Below are positions 1-6,180 of a stretch of DNA of 7,526 nucleotides, in pieces. The stretch is from JARROD01 sp037384225 (GTDB lineage Bacteria; Pseudomonadota; Gammaproteobacteria; Pseudomonadales; Cellvibrionaceae): contig JARROD010000228.1 of NCBI GenBank assembly GCA_037384225.1, positions 1 through 7,526 of the forward strand, given 5' to 3'. Each line of letters begins with the position of its first letter. Position 1 is the first letter of the stretch. The notes beneath the pieces are model-generated. The model was not told the DNA's origin, did not search any database, and worked only from the letters and a program-made list of their open reading frames with translations. The position numbers and the translations under genes were made by a program.

Positions 1-1
1 C

Positions 2-289
2 AAGCGCCAATACAATTTGCCCAGAATGGAGGAGTTGAGTGAAGTGAATCACAGTTACTGTGATTCAAGCAACGATCCCAATTGTATCGTTGAGAGACAG
101 GGTAAGCTGGAAAATATTTCAAGTGCGATAGATGCGTTGTCTGGATACGCAAAAGATATTGTCGATCTGGTGGTGGATCTGGATTGCAGTTATCAAGCTG
201 CAGCCGACCATCTGGATATACCCATCGGTACTGTACGCTCGCGATTGTTTCGAGCCAGGAAAATATTGAAAAACAGTGTCTCATTCTAA
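2..289 (+). CDS. ECF-type RNA polymerase sigma factor, C-terminal part (5' end outside window)
   Basis: The frame is open from the left edge, so the N-terminal core-binding part (region 2) lies outside the window and the true start cannot be given; TTG 17 and ATG 26 are in frame but are probably internal. The last ~60 residues form a sigma region 4 helix-turn-helix: an IDALSGYAKDIVDLV helix, then SYQAAADHLDIPIG, then the recognition helix TVRSRLFRARKIL, which would contact the -35 element. The stretch before it is polar and variable, like the linker between regions 2 and 4. The family directs RNA polymerase to a small regulon. Its position upstream of a type III effector gene makes an HrpL-like role possible, but region 4 alone cannot separate HrpL from other ECF groups. 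No anti-sigma gene is recognisable directly downstream. Family assignment is firm; specific role unknown. Confidence 0.85.
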   Translation, partial: KRQYNLPRMEELSEVNHSYCDSSNDPNCIVERQGKLENISSAIDALSGYAKDIVDLVVDLDCSYQAAADHLDIPIGTVRSRLFRARKILKNSVSF

Positions 290-346
290 TTTCTGGTGTT
301 TTAATAACAGTCGGTTTTTTTAAAACGTTTTTGAAAAATTACTGAA

Positions 347-369
347 AAAGAAGTTGAAATGACTTCTTT
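347..369. terminator. Weak hairpin downstream of the sigma factor gene
   Basis: AAAGAAGT (347-354) and ACTTCTTT (362-369) are perfect 8-base inverted arms around a 7-base loop, about 60 bp after the sigma factor stop. The stem is AT-rich. There is no clean T-run after it on the plus strand; on the minus strand the stem is followed by a few Ts. It could be a weak terminator or chance in AT-rich DNA. The rest of 290-420 holds no gene I can support, only T- and A-rich runs and the 10-bp palindrome AAAACGTTTT at 322-331. Confidence 0.25.
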
Positions 370-420
370 ATAGATTGAACGCGAACGTAGTCGAAAAAAC
401 TTTCTAGACGGTTTGATGAT

Positions 421-508
421 TTTCTGGAGTTGCTATGAATATTAAGCGCAAACTGAGAGATATCTTTCTGGAGTTGCTATGAATATTAAGCGCAAACTGA
501 GAGATATC
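421..508 (+). repeat. Exact 44-bp tandem duplication over a ribosome site and start codon
   Basis: Positions 421-464 and 465-508 are identical. Each copy carries a GGAG Shine-Dalgarno element (426-429 and 470-473), five bases of spacing and an ATG (435 and 479), followed by the same ten codons (MNIKRKLRDI). Because 44 is not a multiple of three, reading from the first ATG leaves the gene frame in the second copy and stops at a TGA overlapping the second ATG. The identity of the copies points to a recent event or, less interestingly, an assembly artefact. Confidence 0.95.
435..482 (+). CDS. 15-residue mini-ORF overlapping the start of the next gene
   Basis: This ORF exists only because of the 44-bp duplication. 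It starts at the first copy's ATG with a good GGAG site, encodes MNIKRKLRDIFLELL and ends with TGA at 480-482. That stop overlaps the ATG at 479-481 in an ATGA arrangement, typical of translational coupling. It would be translated if the mRNA starts upstream of 421. The peptide itself is probably meaningless; any effect would be on initiation at the downstream start. Nothing shows that it is expressed. Confidence 0.3.
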   Translation: MNIKRKLRDIFLELL

Positions 509-703
509 GATTATTTACCAAAGGGCTTGCGGGAATACATCGAGAACGATTTGGCTGATATGTTGGAGATTTTCAATGAAACGGCGTTAACCGGAGTAAA
601 TTCCCCGGTTACCGGACCGGTATCGATTGAAGAGTTGGGGTTTTATCTTAGGAACGTGCACGAAATAACTTCCGGTTTTAAGTCAATGCAGCTTCAGGCT
701 TAA
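479..703 (+). CDS. Small hypothetical protein (74 aa), 3' end probably altered by an IS
   Basis: I do not recognise this protein. It has a well-placed ribosome site (GGAG, five bases before the ATG). The start is basic (KRKLRD), followed by a moderately acidic, mostly helical stretch (EYIENDLADMLEIFNE), a Gly/Pro/Val-rich linker and a second probable helix (IEELGFYLRNVHEI). There is no signal peptide, membrane segment or cysteine. The last nine codons overlap the 3' end of the ISAzo13 transposase relic on the other strand. The IS end should lie beyond that transposase stop, so the C-terminus is probably IS-derived and the original protein longer. It follows the sigma factor in the same direction and precedes an effector gene. 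A regulatory or chaperone role would be a guess, and it shows no class I chaperone signature. Confidence 0.45.
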   Translation: MNIKRKLRDIDYLPKGLREYIENDLADMLEIFNETALTGVNSPVTGPVSIEELGFYLRNVHEITSGFKSMQLQA

Positions 704-1500
704 TTTTGTAATTTAGCGCTCCCAAAACCGTATCAAAAATAATGGTCCCTTTCTCGTATAGCGTTTCACAGGCTTGCTTTCCTTTTTCATAGATTTTATC
801 CAATAGATTTGTGGTCACCTTTAATCCTTTCTCCGTGTGTGTACTTTCAATAACTTCTTGAACCTGCTCATAGCTTTTCAAAATGACTCCTTCCATTGCC
901 CGCGTTACATGCGGAAAAAGTTTGTGCTCTATTGGATTCCATTTCGACGTGTAGGGTGGATAGTGAGCAACCCTAATTTCTATTTTTATTTCATTGGCCA
1001 ATCGCTGAAGTTCATCCTTGAATATATGATGGCGATAGGAGTTGCTTCCACCACAATCAACAAGTATTAATATTGAAGTGGCTTTTTTATACCGCTTGCG
1101 CCCTATTTCATTCCACCAAAGTTTTATTGATTCACAAGCAAATTCACTGGTGTCTGAACTGGTGCCGATATTTACCATGGCGTCATTGTATTTGAGATCG
1201 TAAATACCGTGAGGGATGACGGTTCCCTCAGACAAGTGACCGTAATCATGATCGTAGACCTCTTCGGCGTTAAGGCAGTAAACTTTCCCATCTCGATAGA
1301 GATTGCCCAATTTCTCCTTCTTTTTCGTATCTGCGCTAACAACAGGGTTGCCGCTTCGGTCATACTTTGATTTTAACCGAGCAATTTTTTAAACTGCCTG
1401 TCCCGTTCTTTAAATTAACTTTCTGCGCTTTGCGCTTGACATAACCATGTTTTTTTAAAAGTTTCCAAGAGCGTCTATCAAAATTCGTTTCCGGTGTACT
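678..1500 (-). pseudogene. ISAzo13-family transposase relic, N-terminally truncated and frameshifted
   Basis: On the minus strand the frame from about 1388 to 678 encodes the catalytic part of an ISAzo13-type (DDE) transposase. The three acidic motifs are visible: D in NPVVSADTKKKE, D in SILILVDCGGSNSYRH and E in PPYTSKWNPIEHKLF. The family motifs HGIYDL and DTSEFA are also present. The remaining N-terminal part is split over other frames. WKLLKKHGYVKRKAQKVNLK is read at about 1467-1408, KERDRQFKK in a second frame at about 1411-1385, and IARLKSKYDRSGNP in the catalytic frame. Each change is explained by one missing A, at the short run 1409-1411 and at the run 1385-1390. Family members usually have about 400 residues, so more than a hundred N-terminal residues are missing. 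I could not define terminal inverted repeats or target duplications. Transposition is unlikely unless the frameshifts are sequencing errors. Confidence 0.85.
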
Positions 1501-1660
1501 AGTTGATGAGTGCACGCAATAAAAAATTCACAAAACTGAAACCACATATTCATGTGATTGTAACAATAAATTGCTAAAATATTTTTAATCAAAAAGTTTC
1601 TTCCGCGTACTCGGGGATGCCGGGAACTCCTGGCTTAAGTTATTAGATAGTTAGGTACCC
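1501..1660 (+). promoter_or_regulatory. AT-rich leader upstream of the avrE-like gene
   Basis: This stretch has no gene. A tentative sigma-70-type promoter is TTGTAA at 1558-1563 with TATTTT at 1580-1585, 16 bases apart; both hexamers are poor. A small inverted repeat, CACAT-ATTC-ATGTG, lies at 1543-1556. GCCGGG-AACT-CCTGGC at 1619-1634 can fold into a short hairpin with one G-U pair, about 26 bases before the ATG, and could affect ribosome access. The Shine-Dalgarno element is weak (AGG at 1653-1655). The GGAACT inside the hairpin recalls an ECF -35 box, but no matching -10 follows. Some of this DNA may be further IS remains. Confidence 0.25.
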
Positions 1661-4600
1661 ATGAAAATAAGCAGAACTCAGCCTGGTTCAGTTTCCTATA
1701 TTCAAGCATCAAACATTCAAGCCTCATCATCCAGAGAGGGGCGTCAAAACCAAGCTCCTTCCGTGGAGGAGAGTATTTACGGCTCCGCACGTTCTTATCT
1801 GTCCGAGGAGGAATTTCTGAACGAACAATCCAACCAGGGGCGGGGCTCCGCGTTAACATCGGATACAATCCACGCGGACGATAGGAGATACATTGATGAA
1901 CTCGACCCCGCGCAATGGCAGGCGTTACGTCAGGCTCGCGACAGATCGAGGCTGAATTTCCCGGCGCGGGAGATTGTTTACGGCTCTGCACTTTCTCCTC
2001 TGCCTGAAGAGGAAATCCTAAACGGGCAATCCGGCCCGAGGCGGGATTCCGCGTTAACATCGGATACAATCCACGCGGACGATAGGAGATACATTGATGA
2101 ACTCGCCCCCGCACAACGGCAGGCGTTAGGCCAGGCTCGTGACAGATCGAGGCTGAATTTCCCGGCGCGGGAGTCTTTATACGGCTCTGCACTTTCTCCT
2201 CTGGCTGAAGAGGAAATCCTAAACGGGCAATCCGGCCCGAGGCGGGATTCCGGGCCATCAACTTCGGATGAAGTACACGCAAGAGAACCGGCTCAGTCTC
2301 CAGCCCAGGAGCTGTACAAAACGATCGAAAATGCCACCAAAAACATAAAAACGGGTTCCATAGAAGCCCAGGTATTAAATCGCACCGGCATGGAAAGCCA
2401 GCCCAAGAGCGGAATGCGGGACCTCCTGCACGCCCATTGCTTCAATCCCAGGGCGAATGCGCCTCGCCCGCTCAAGAACCTCGGGTATGCTATTCAGCAT
2501 AACTGGAAGGGGAGAGAAGGCTTACGCCCCCTTTATGAGATGGAAAGTGCTTTGTTCAGTCAATTGGAAAGCGCCCGGATCAAGAGCGCGGGAAGTATCC
2601 GGCCTCAGAGCCTGAAATCCCGCCTGCAAAATGTCAGCCTTGGCCAGCAGGGCGAGCACTTATTACAGGCCTTTTCAGATTTCCTTGATGATATTGAGCG
2701 TAGTGCTGAACATCAGCTGATCTTGCTTGGGCTGCACCAAGGCGTTATAAATGCCAATGGGCAGTTAAACCAGCACTATTCCTCCCCGCGCATGAAAAGG
2801 CTGGCCCAGCCCTTTAACCCAAATCGCACCGGGCATGATCTCAGCCGCAAGCTTCTGAAAGTATGGCGGGATCTACCTGTTTCAGAGAGCCGAACTGAAT
2901 TGTTGCTGCAGGAGTTTGTGCGCATGGGTGTGAATATGAGCTACCAGAAAACGGATGTACCTTTCAACCGTCAGCGTGACCCTAACGATATGACCGCATT
3001 AACCAAAGCGCGCCTGGTCTTGGATGCTCTGACATTGCAAGAGCTGGAGCAACTCGCTGAAGTAGTTGAGTTAATCGCTGGTGGAACACCCACCCATGAA
3101 CAGATTCGAACACTGTCAGAGAGACTGATCGAGCTTCGAGAAAAACGTTATGACGATAACCCGGTCAAACAATATACCGATATGGGCTTTACTGATCATC
3201 AGGCACTGGAAGCAGATTATGACGCTATCAAAGCGTTTATGAATGCCTTCAAGAAAGAGGATCACGCCGTCAACGTCACCACACGCACCGTGACGAATAC
3301 TACCAGTCAATCTGAACTTAATCATAAATTAAAAGCAATTATCCTTACTCTGGGTAAAGATGAAAACCTTTCTTTCAATCGAAAGTATGGAGCAGGCACA
3401 AATCTAAAATATGAAAATACACTGGTACCTATTTTTACGGTCTATCCAGCCGCGAAAGCCAGCATGGACAGGATTTACAACCTGAGTTTTAGCCGGGCGG
3501 GAACCGATATAAAGGTCAGTTTTGAACGGGAATTGGGTACCGGCGTAAACGCGTCTTTGGAAGTTGGTTACGAGGCTTTCCCTCGATTTTTCAACAACCT
3601 GGAGGAAAAGATCAATGGTGGCGGTAAAATGATACCTGTGGCTCGTGTTTTTAAAGCGGATATAAATCCCGGGCTTCAACATATAAAGCAAAATGGTTTG
3701 TCCTTTACCTTGAGTGAGGCAGAGCTTGGCCATTTTGTGGATGGTTTGATCCAGGGCACTCTTAACCCCGTTGATGTGCTTAAAAAAGGTATGGGGCATG
3801 AGGTTAAGAAGGGTTCTAAATGGTCCTTTAACCTGGATCTGACAGTTTCAAGTGAATTCAGGCTGAACCTGAACAGCACGGACAGCAATCCGAATTCGGG
3901 AGCCGTTTTTCGTATCAGTGCCGGTATAAATTCACACCTTAATCTTGTATCCGTTCCAAGGGAGCGTAGTACTACCCGCGGTAAGAACGCATTGAAAAAA
4001 ATGGCAAGCGATAATCGGCCCACTTTCATGAACAAAGCTTCCGCTGGTGTTTATCTGGCAACCAATCTTATGGGGGCAAGACCTGCTGGCGGGGGCAGCA
4101 TTATCAACGAGAACAAAGCCCATCAGCTATCGGCGAGTGTGACCTTTGAGAATCGCACATCCAAAAAATCGGAATTGCGGTTAAATGAGGCAAAGCCGCC
4201 AAATGGTAATGAAATCAACGCACTTATCGAACAATTTCGCGAGCATTTCATCGACCACACAAGCCAAGAGATACTGAGAGACATTGAACTGTCGAGTAAT
4301 CCAGCAGAAAAAATAAGTATTATCAATCAACATTTCGCCAGCAAAATTCCGGAAACTGATGACCAGTACTTTCTATTAAATGAATTACACAATGTCACCA
4401 TAAGACATCGGGCGATAGAAAGGAATGCTTATTTGTTGAGCGAAGCCAATTACTCTGTATCCTACACCAGTCTTTCCCGATTGAATCATGATAGCTTGGT
4501 GGATACTATTCTTTCGCGACTCTCACCCCGATCCCGTCTCACCATCAGCCAGAAAATCGAGCGCCTGATGAGGGAAGATAGGGAGCTGAAATCCTTGATC

Positions 4601-4936
4601 GAGGCCCTGCAAAAACAAATCAACTCCAAGGCATCTGTGACTTTGGAACTGAAAGATCAGGTCAAAATCAGAGCCCAGAAAGCGTTGCTGGAGGGTACAA
4701 TGGCGCAGCAGGATATTGCTCATTTGTTAAGGAGGCCTGAAAACCTGCGGCTTAAATCTATCAGCGTCACTCAGAAAGTAAAGAAGCAAGAGGGTATTAA
4801 GATCCCTTTACTCTTAAGCTATTCGAGCAGCGTAACCATATCCATGGAAAAACTATTGGGCAAAGTCGTGTTCAAGTATGGCAGAAACGAGGATAAACCC
4901 ACCAGCCACACAATTACGGGTATGCCATTCTCTTGA
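1661..4936 (+). CDS. AvrE/DspE-family type III effector, short form with N-terminal repeats
   Basis: AvrE-family proteins enter host cells through the type III system, and their C-terminal half is reported to form a water- and solute-permeable beta-barrel channel. An in-frame TAG at 1652-1654 excludes any upstream start, and the next Met is residue 244. Residues 1-35 fit a type III export signal: Ile at position 3, no acidic residue before Glu26, rich in Ser and Gln. Residues 40-197 are tandem repeats. Residues 270-295 (LGYAIQHNWKGREGLRPLYE) contain a WxxxE motif, W282-E286, of the kind noted in AvrE and WtsE. Residues 300-530 are mainly helical. Residues 555-840 are rich in alternating beta-strand patterns. 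Residues 845-1022 are helical, including the YTSLSRLNHDSL segment. The end returns to strands (LRLKSISVTQKV, VVFKYGRNEDKP). Known members have about 1,800 residues; this has 1,091, and I see no counterpart of their large N-terminal propeller region. The frame is intact. Assignment rests on remembered family motifs, not an alignment. Confidence 0.72.
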   Translation: MKISRTQPGSVSYIQASNIQASSSREGRQNQAPSVEESIYGSARSYLSEEEFLNEQSNQGRGSALTSDTIHADDRRYIDELDPAQWQALRQARDRSRLNFPAREIVYGSALSPLPEEEILNGQSGPRRDSALTSDTIHADDRRYIDELAPAQRQALGQARDRSRLNFPARESLYGSALSPLAEEEILNGQSGPRRDSGPSTSDEVHAREPAQSPAQELYKTIENATKNIKTGSIEAQVLNRTGMESQPKSGMRDLLHAHCFNPRANAPRPLKNLGYAIQHNWKGREGLRPLYEMESALFSQLESARIKSAGSIRPQSLKSRLQNVSLGQQGEHLLQAFSDFLDDIERSAEHQLILLGLHQGVINANGQLNQHYSSPRMKRLAQPFNPNRTGHDLSRKLLKVWRDLPVSESRTELLLQEFVRMGVNMSYQKTDVPFNRQRDPNDMTALTKARLVLDALTLQELEQLAEVVELIAGGTPTHEQIRTLSERLIELREKRYDDNPVKQYTDMGFTDHQALEADYDAIKAFMNAFKKEDHAVNVTTRTVTNTTSQSELNHKLKAIILTLGKDENLSFNRKYGAGTNLKYENTLVPIFTVYPAAKASMDRIYNLSFSRAGTDIKVSFERELGTGVNASLEVGYEAFPRFFNNLEEKINGGGKMIPVARVFKADINPGLQHIKQNGLSFTLSEAELGHFVDGLIQGTLNPVDVLKKGMGHEVKKGSKWSFNLDLTVSSEFRLNLNSTDSNPNSGAVFRISAGINSHLNLVSVPRERSTTRGKNALKKMASDNRPTFMNKASAGVYLATNLMGARPAGGGSIINENKAHQLSASVTFENRTSKKSELRLNEAKPPNGNEINALIEQFREHFIDHTSQEILRDIELSSNPAEKISIINQHFASKIPETDDQYFLLNELHNVTIRHRAIERNAYLLSEANYSVSYTSLSRLNHDSLVDTILSRLSPRSRLTISQKIERLMREDRELKSLIEALQKQINSKASVTLELKDQVKIRAQKALLEGTMAQQDIAHLLRRPENLRLKSISVTQKVKKQEGIKIPLLLSYSSSVTISMEKLLGKVVFKYGRNEDKPTSHTITGMPFS
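1778..2252 (+). repeat. Tandem 201-bp (67-codon) repeats in the effector N-terminus, about 2.4 copies
   Basis: Units start at the YGSA codons at 1778, 1979 and 2180 (residues 40, 107 and 174); the third copy breaks off near 2252. Each unit reads YGSA, an acidic EEEILN segment, an Arg/Ser-rich turn, SDTIHADDRRYIDEL, PAQxQALxQA and DRSRLNFPARE. Units 1 and 2 are identical for nearly 60 bp (1848-1905 against 2049-2106). Units 2 and 3 are almost identical over their shared ~70 bp, while the first ~70 bp of unit 1 has diverged. This pattern suggests recent stepwise in-frame expansion. The segment is charged, Pro/Ser-rich and probably flexible, between the export signal and the folded part. Its role is unknown. 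Confidence 0.95.
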
Positions 4937-5157
4937 AGGGTCAATTTTATTCATCTTCGAAAAAAACCGCCTGGATGCGCTCGAACGTTTGCAGGATCTG
5001 GCGGGAACGAAACACCCCGCTACCCGCGGGTGTGCACCTAAATCTCAAACGCTTTGTTGGTGTTAGCGCCCAGACTACCATTGTGACACGGGGTATAGGA
5101 AGTATGAAGCACCGAGTGAATGATTACCAGGTTTGTCAAGTGGCGGTATGCTGCTGA
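4937..5157. other. Convergent intergenic region, no gene recognised
   Basis: This lies between the convergent effector and DUF599 genes. I see no clear terminator with a T-run. It contains the 10-bp palindrome ACCCGCGGGT (5025-5034), the left copy of the 17-bp inverted repeat (5040-5056), and the segments GGGTATAG (5091-5098) and AGCACCGAG (5108-5116), which recur upstream of the DUF599 gene. On the minus strand a frame from ATG 5081 to a stop at 4947 would give a 44-residue peptide ending QTFERIQAVFFEDE. The opposite frame also looks coding-like (FEKNRLDALERLQDLAGT). Either could be a shadow of the other or the remains of a lost gene, so I annotate neither. Confidence 0.5.
5040..5056 (+). 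repeat. Left copy of a 17-bp inverted repeat flanking the DUF599 gene
   Basis: AAATCTCAAACGCTTTG here is the exact reverse complement of 5935-5951. Similarity extends a few bases outward (a preceding ACCT against ACCC in the other copy, read in the same orientation). Here the copy lacks the perfect surrounding palindrome seen on the right. Confidence 0.9.
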
Positions 5158-5901
5158 TCATGGGATTTGTTTGTCGTGAGATGTCGACGAGCTTGAGCCT
5201 AGAATGTGTTGTAGAGCAGCCAGTGGTTTGGAACAGAACTCCCGTCTATAAAGAATGGTAATTACAGTGACAACCGCGGCCATGAATAACCAAGGGCTCA
5301 CGAACCAGGCCAGAACGGATAGCGCAAAATAGTAGGATCGCAAGCCGTAGTTGTAGGAGTGCGCAGCCTGGTCCATGATTTTTGCTGTATAAAATGCATA
5401 GACTTCCCGTTGTTGAGGGCTAACGCCTTTATCCTCAGGCATCGGCGCTGCGCCCAATAATGTAGAGCAGAAGTTGTATTGCCTGAGTGACCAGGTAAAT
5501 GTAAAAAATGCATAAATAAAAATAAAGCACAATAACAAGAGCATAAACTTAAAGGCGTTTGCACTCACCACATGCGCAAATGGCAAAGCTTCAAATGCGG
5601 TAAATGTCTGATCAGCAGCGGATAAGGCTGTCACCAAACCGGCCAGTACCAACAGGCTGGTTGAGGCAAAAAAGTTAACGTTTTTCTCAAGATTGCTCAT
5701 CAACGACGCATCACTAATTCTCTGCTCACGGGCGAGCACCCGTTTCATCCAGTCAATACGATAATGATGTAAAATGGAGGATAGACTATGCGAACTCTCT
5801 TTAGCACGTTTCTTGGCAAACTGGGCGTAGCCAATCCAGCCAACAAGCAACCAGAGGGGTGCAATATAGTTTGCCCAGTCAGAAGCATTTGCAGGGATCA
5901 T
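5158..5901 (-). CDS. DUF599-family integral membrane protein (247 aa)
   Basis: DUF599 proteins are bacterial inner-membrane proteins of about 230-250 residues without a known biochemical role; this copy is full length. I chose the ATG at 5901-5899 because AAAGG lies eight bases upstream. A GTG directly before it and a TTG at 5937 are in frame, but the TTG would place the palindrome inside the gene. Probable membrane segments are residues 11-29, 76-95, 114-138 and 188-217. Family-like motifs are YRIDWMKRVLAREQRISDASL (residues 47-67) and FTWSLRQYNF (135-144). The C-terminal tail is Ser-rich and polar. The gene is convergent with the effector gene and shows no sign of being an effector itself; it has no export signature and looks like a housekeeping-type membrane protein caught between mobile pieces. 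Confidence 0.85.
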   Translation of the reverse strand: MIPANASDWANYIAPLWLLVGWIGYAQFAKKRAKESSHSLSSILHHYRIDWMKRVLAREQRISDASLMSNLEKNVNFFASTSLLVLAGLVTALSAADQTFTAFEALPFAHVVSANAFKFMLLLLCFIFIYAFFTFTWSLRQYNFCSTLLGAAPMPEDKGVSPQQREVYAFYTAKIMDQAAHSYNYGLRSYYFALSVLAWFVSPWLFMAAVVTVITILYRREFCSKPLAALQHILGSSSSTSHDKQIP

Positions 5902-5928
5902 CACAAAAACCTTTAACGAGTAGTGGAA

Positions 5929-5958
5929 TATACCCAAAGCGTTTGAGATTTGGGTATA
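5929..5958 (-). promoter_or_regulatory. 30-bp palindrome upstream of the DUF599 gene, possible operator
   Basis: TATACCCAAA (5929-5938) and TTTGGGTATA (5949-5958) are perfect 10-base inverted arms around a 10-base centre (GCGTTTGAGA), ending 28 bases upstream of the chosen ATG. On the minus strand the downstream arm overlaps TATATT (5932-5927), a possible -10 box, although no good -35 lies ahead of it. Its size and position suit an operator for a dimeric regulator. It could equally be a hairpin repeat or an IS-end scar, because the centre belongs to the 17-bp sequence repeated on the other side of the gene. Confidence 0.5.
5935..5951 (-). repeat. Right copy of the 17-bp inverted repeat
   Basis: CAAAGCGTTTGAGATTT is the exact reverse complement of 5040-5056, and the two copies bracket about 900 bp holding only the DUF599 gene. 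It lies inside the 30-bp palindrome. The following GGGTATAGCACCGAG (5952-5966) also recurs near the left copy as GGGTATAG and AGCACCGAG, but split by a 9-base insertion and in direct orientation. Confidence 0.9.
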
Positions 5959-5992
5959 GCACCGAGAGTTTACAGGTTGGGATGTAAAAAGA

Positions 5993-6180
5993 AACCGTGT
6001 CGATATTCAGAGCGGTTTTGAAGAAATCATTGTTCACGATGGCGTTAATTGCTTCAAACTCATTTTCCCGACACTCAGTAATCCCAGATAACTTTTGGTG
6101 AGATCGGAGTGGGACAGTCCGTGGCGGAATTGCCGTCGGTTGGCTTTATCGGGGTAAACCACTTTCAGGTCGAAAACCCT
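5993..6180 (-). pseudogene. IS1380-like transposase fragment (relic)
   Basis: On the minus strand, 6180-6064 reads RVFDLKVVYPDKANRR, then QFRHGLSHSDLTKSYLGLL and SVGK. The continuation NEFEAINAIVNNDFFKTALNIDTV is found in another frame down to about 5993. One missing A in the run at 6063-6066 accounts for the change. The pattern GLL-x-x-GK-x-x-FEAI followed by FF-x-x-AL resembles the N-terminal part of IS1380-family transposases as I remember them. Only about 60 residues remain; the catalytic domain is absent and the homology ends near 5993. The upstream edge coincides with the stop codon of the LRR-NEL gene at 6180-6182. From 5902 to 5992 there is only the DUF599 upstream region. Confidence 0.5.

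Noticed and set aside
1385..1390. A-run in the ISAzo13 relic as a programmed frameshift site
   Set aside because: The zero-frame reading (TTT AAA AAA TTG) does not form a standard X-XXY-YYZ slippery heptamer, another frameshift lies just upstream and the N-terminus is missing, so decay or sequencing error is simpler.
1623..1650. GGAACT followed 16 bases later by AGATAG, resembling an hrp-box or ECF promoter upstream of the effector gene
   Set aside because: The downstream half does not match CCACNNA or an RpoE-type -10, and the site lies very close to the start codon inside a hairpin.
1778..2252. Tandem repeats considered as a CRISPR array
   Set aside because: The units are 201 bp, directly adjacent and in one reading frame; there are no spacers.
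1635..2282. 215-codon minus-strand frame opposite the effector N-terminus
   Set aside because: It is the antisense shadow of the 201-bp repeats and shows the same periodicity, with no ribosome site or known motifs.
3404..4035. Minus-strand frames of 119-131 codons inside the effector gene
   Set aside because: They are shadows of an intact, family-matched gene on the other strand.
5040..5075. Inverted repeat and GTTAGC considered as an integron attC site for the DUF599 gene
   Set aside because: The core sites GTTRRRY and RYYYAAC with matching inner arms are not both present, and no integrase is seen.
4947..5081. 44-residue minus-strand peptide after the effector gene
   Set aside because: No ribosome site or family match, and the opposite strand looks equally coding-like, so it is not supported as a gene.
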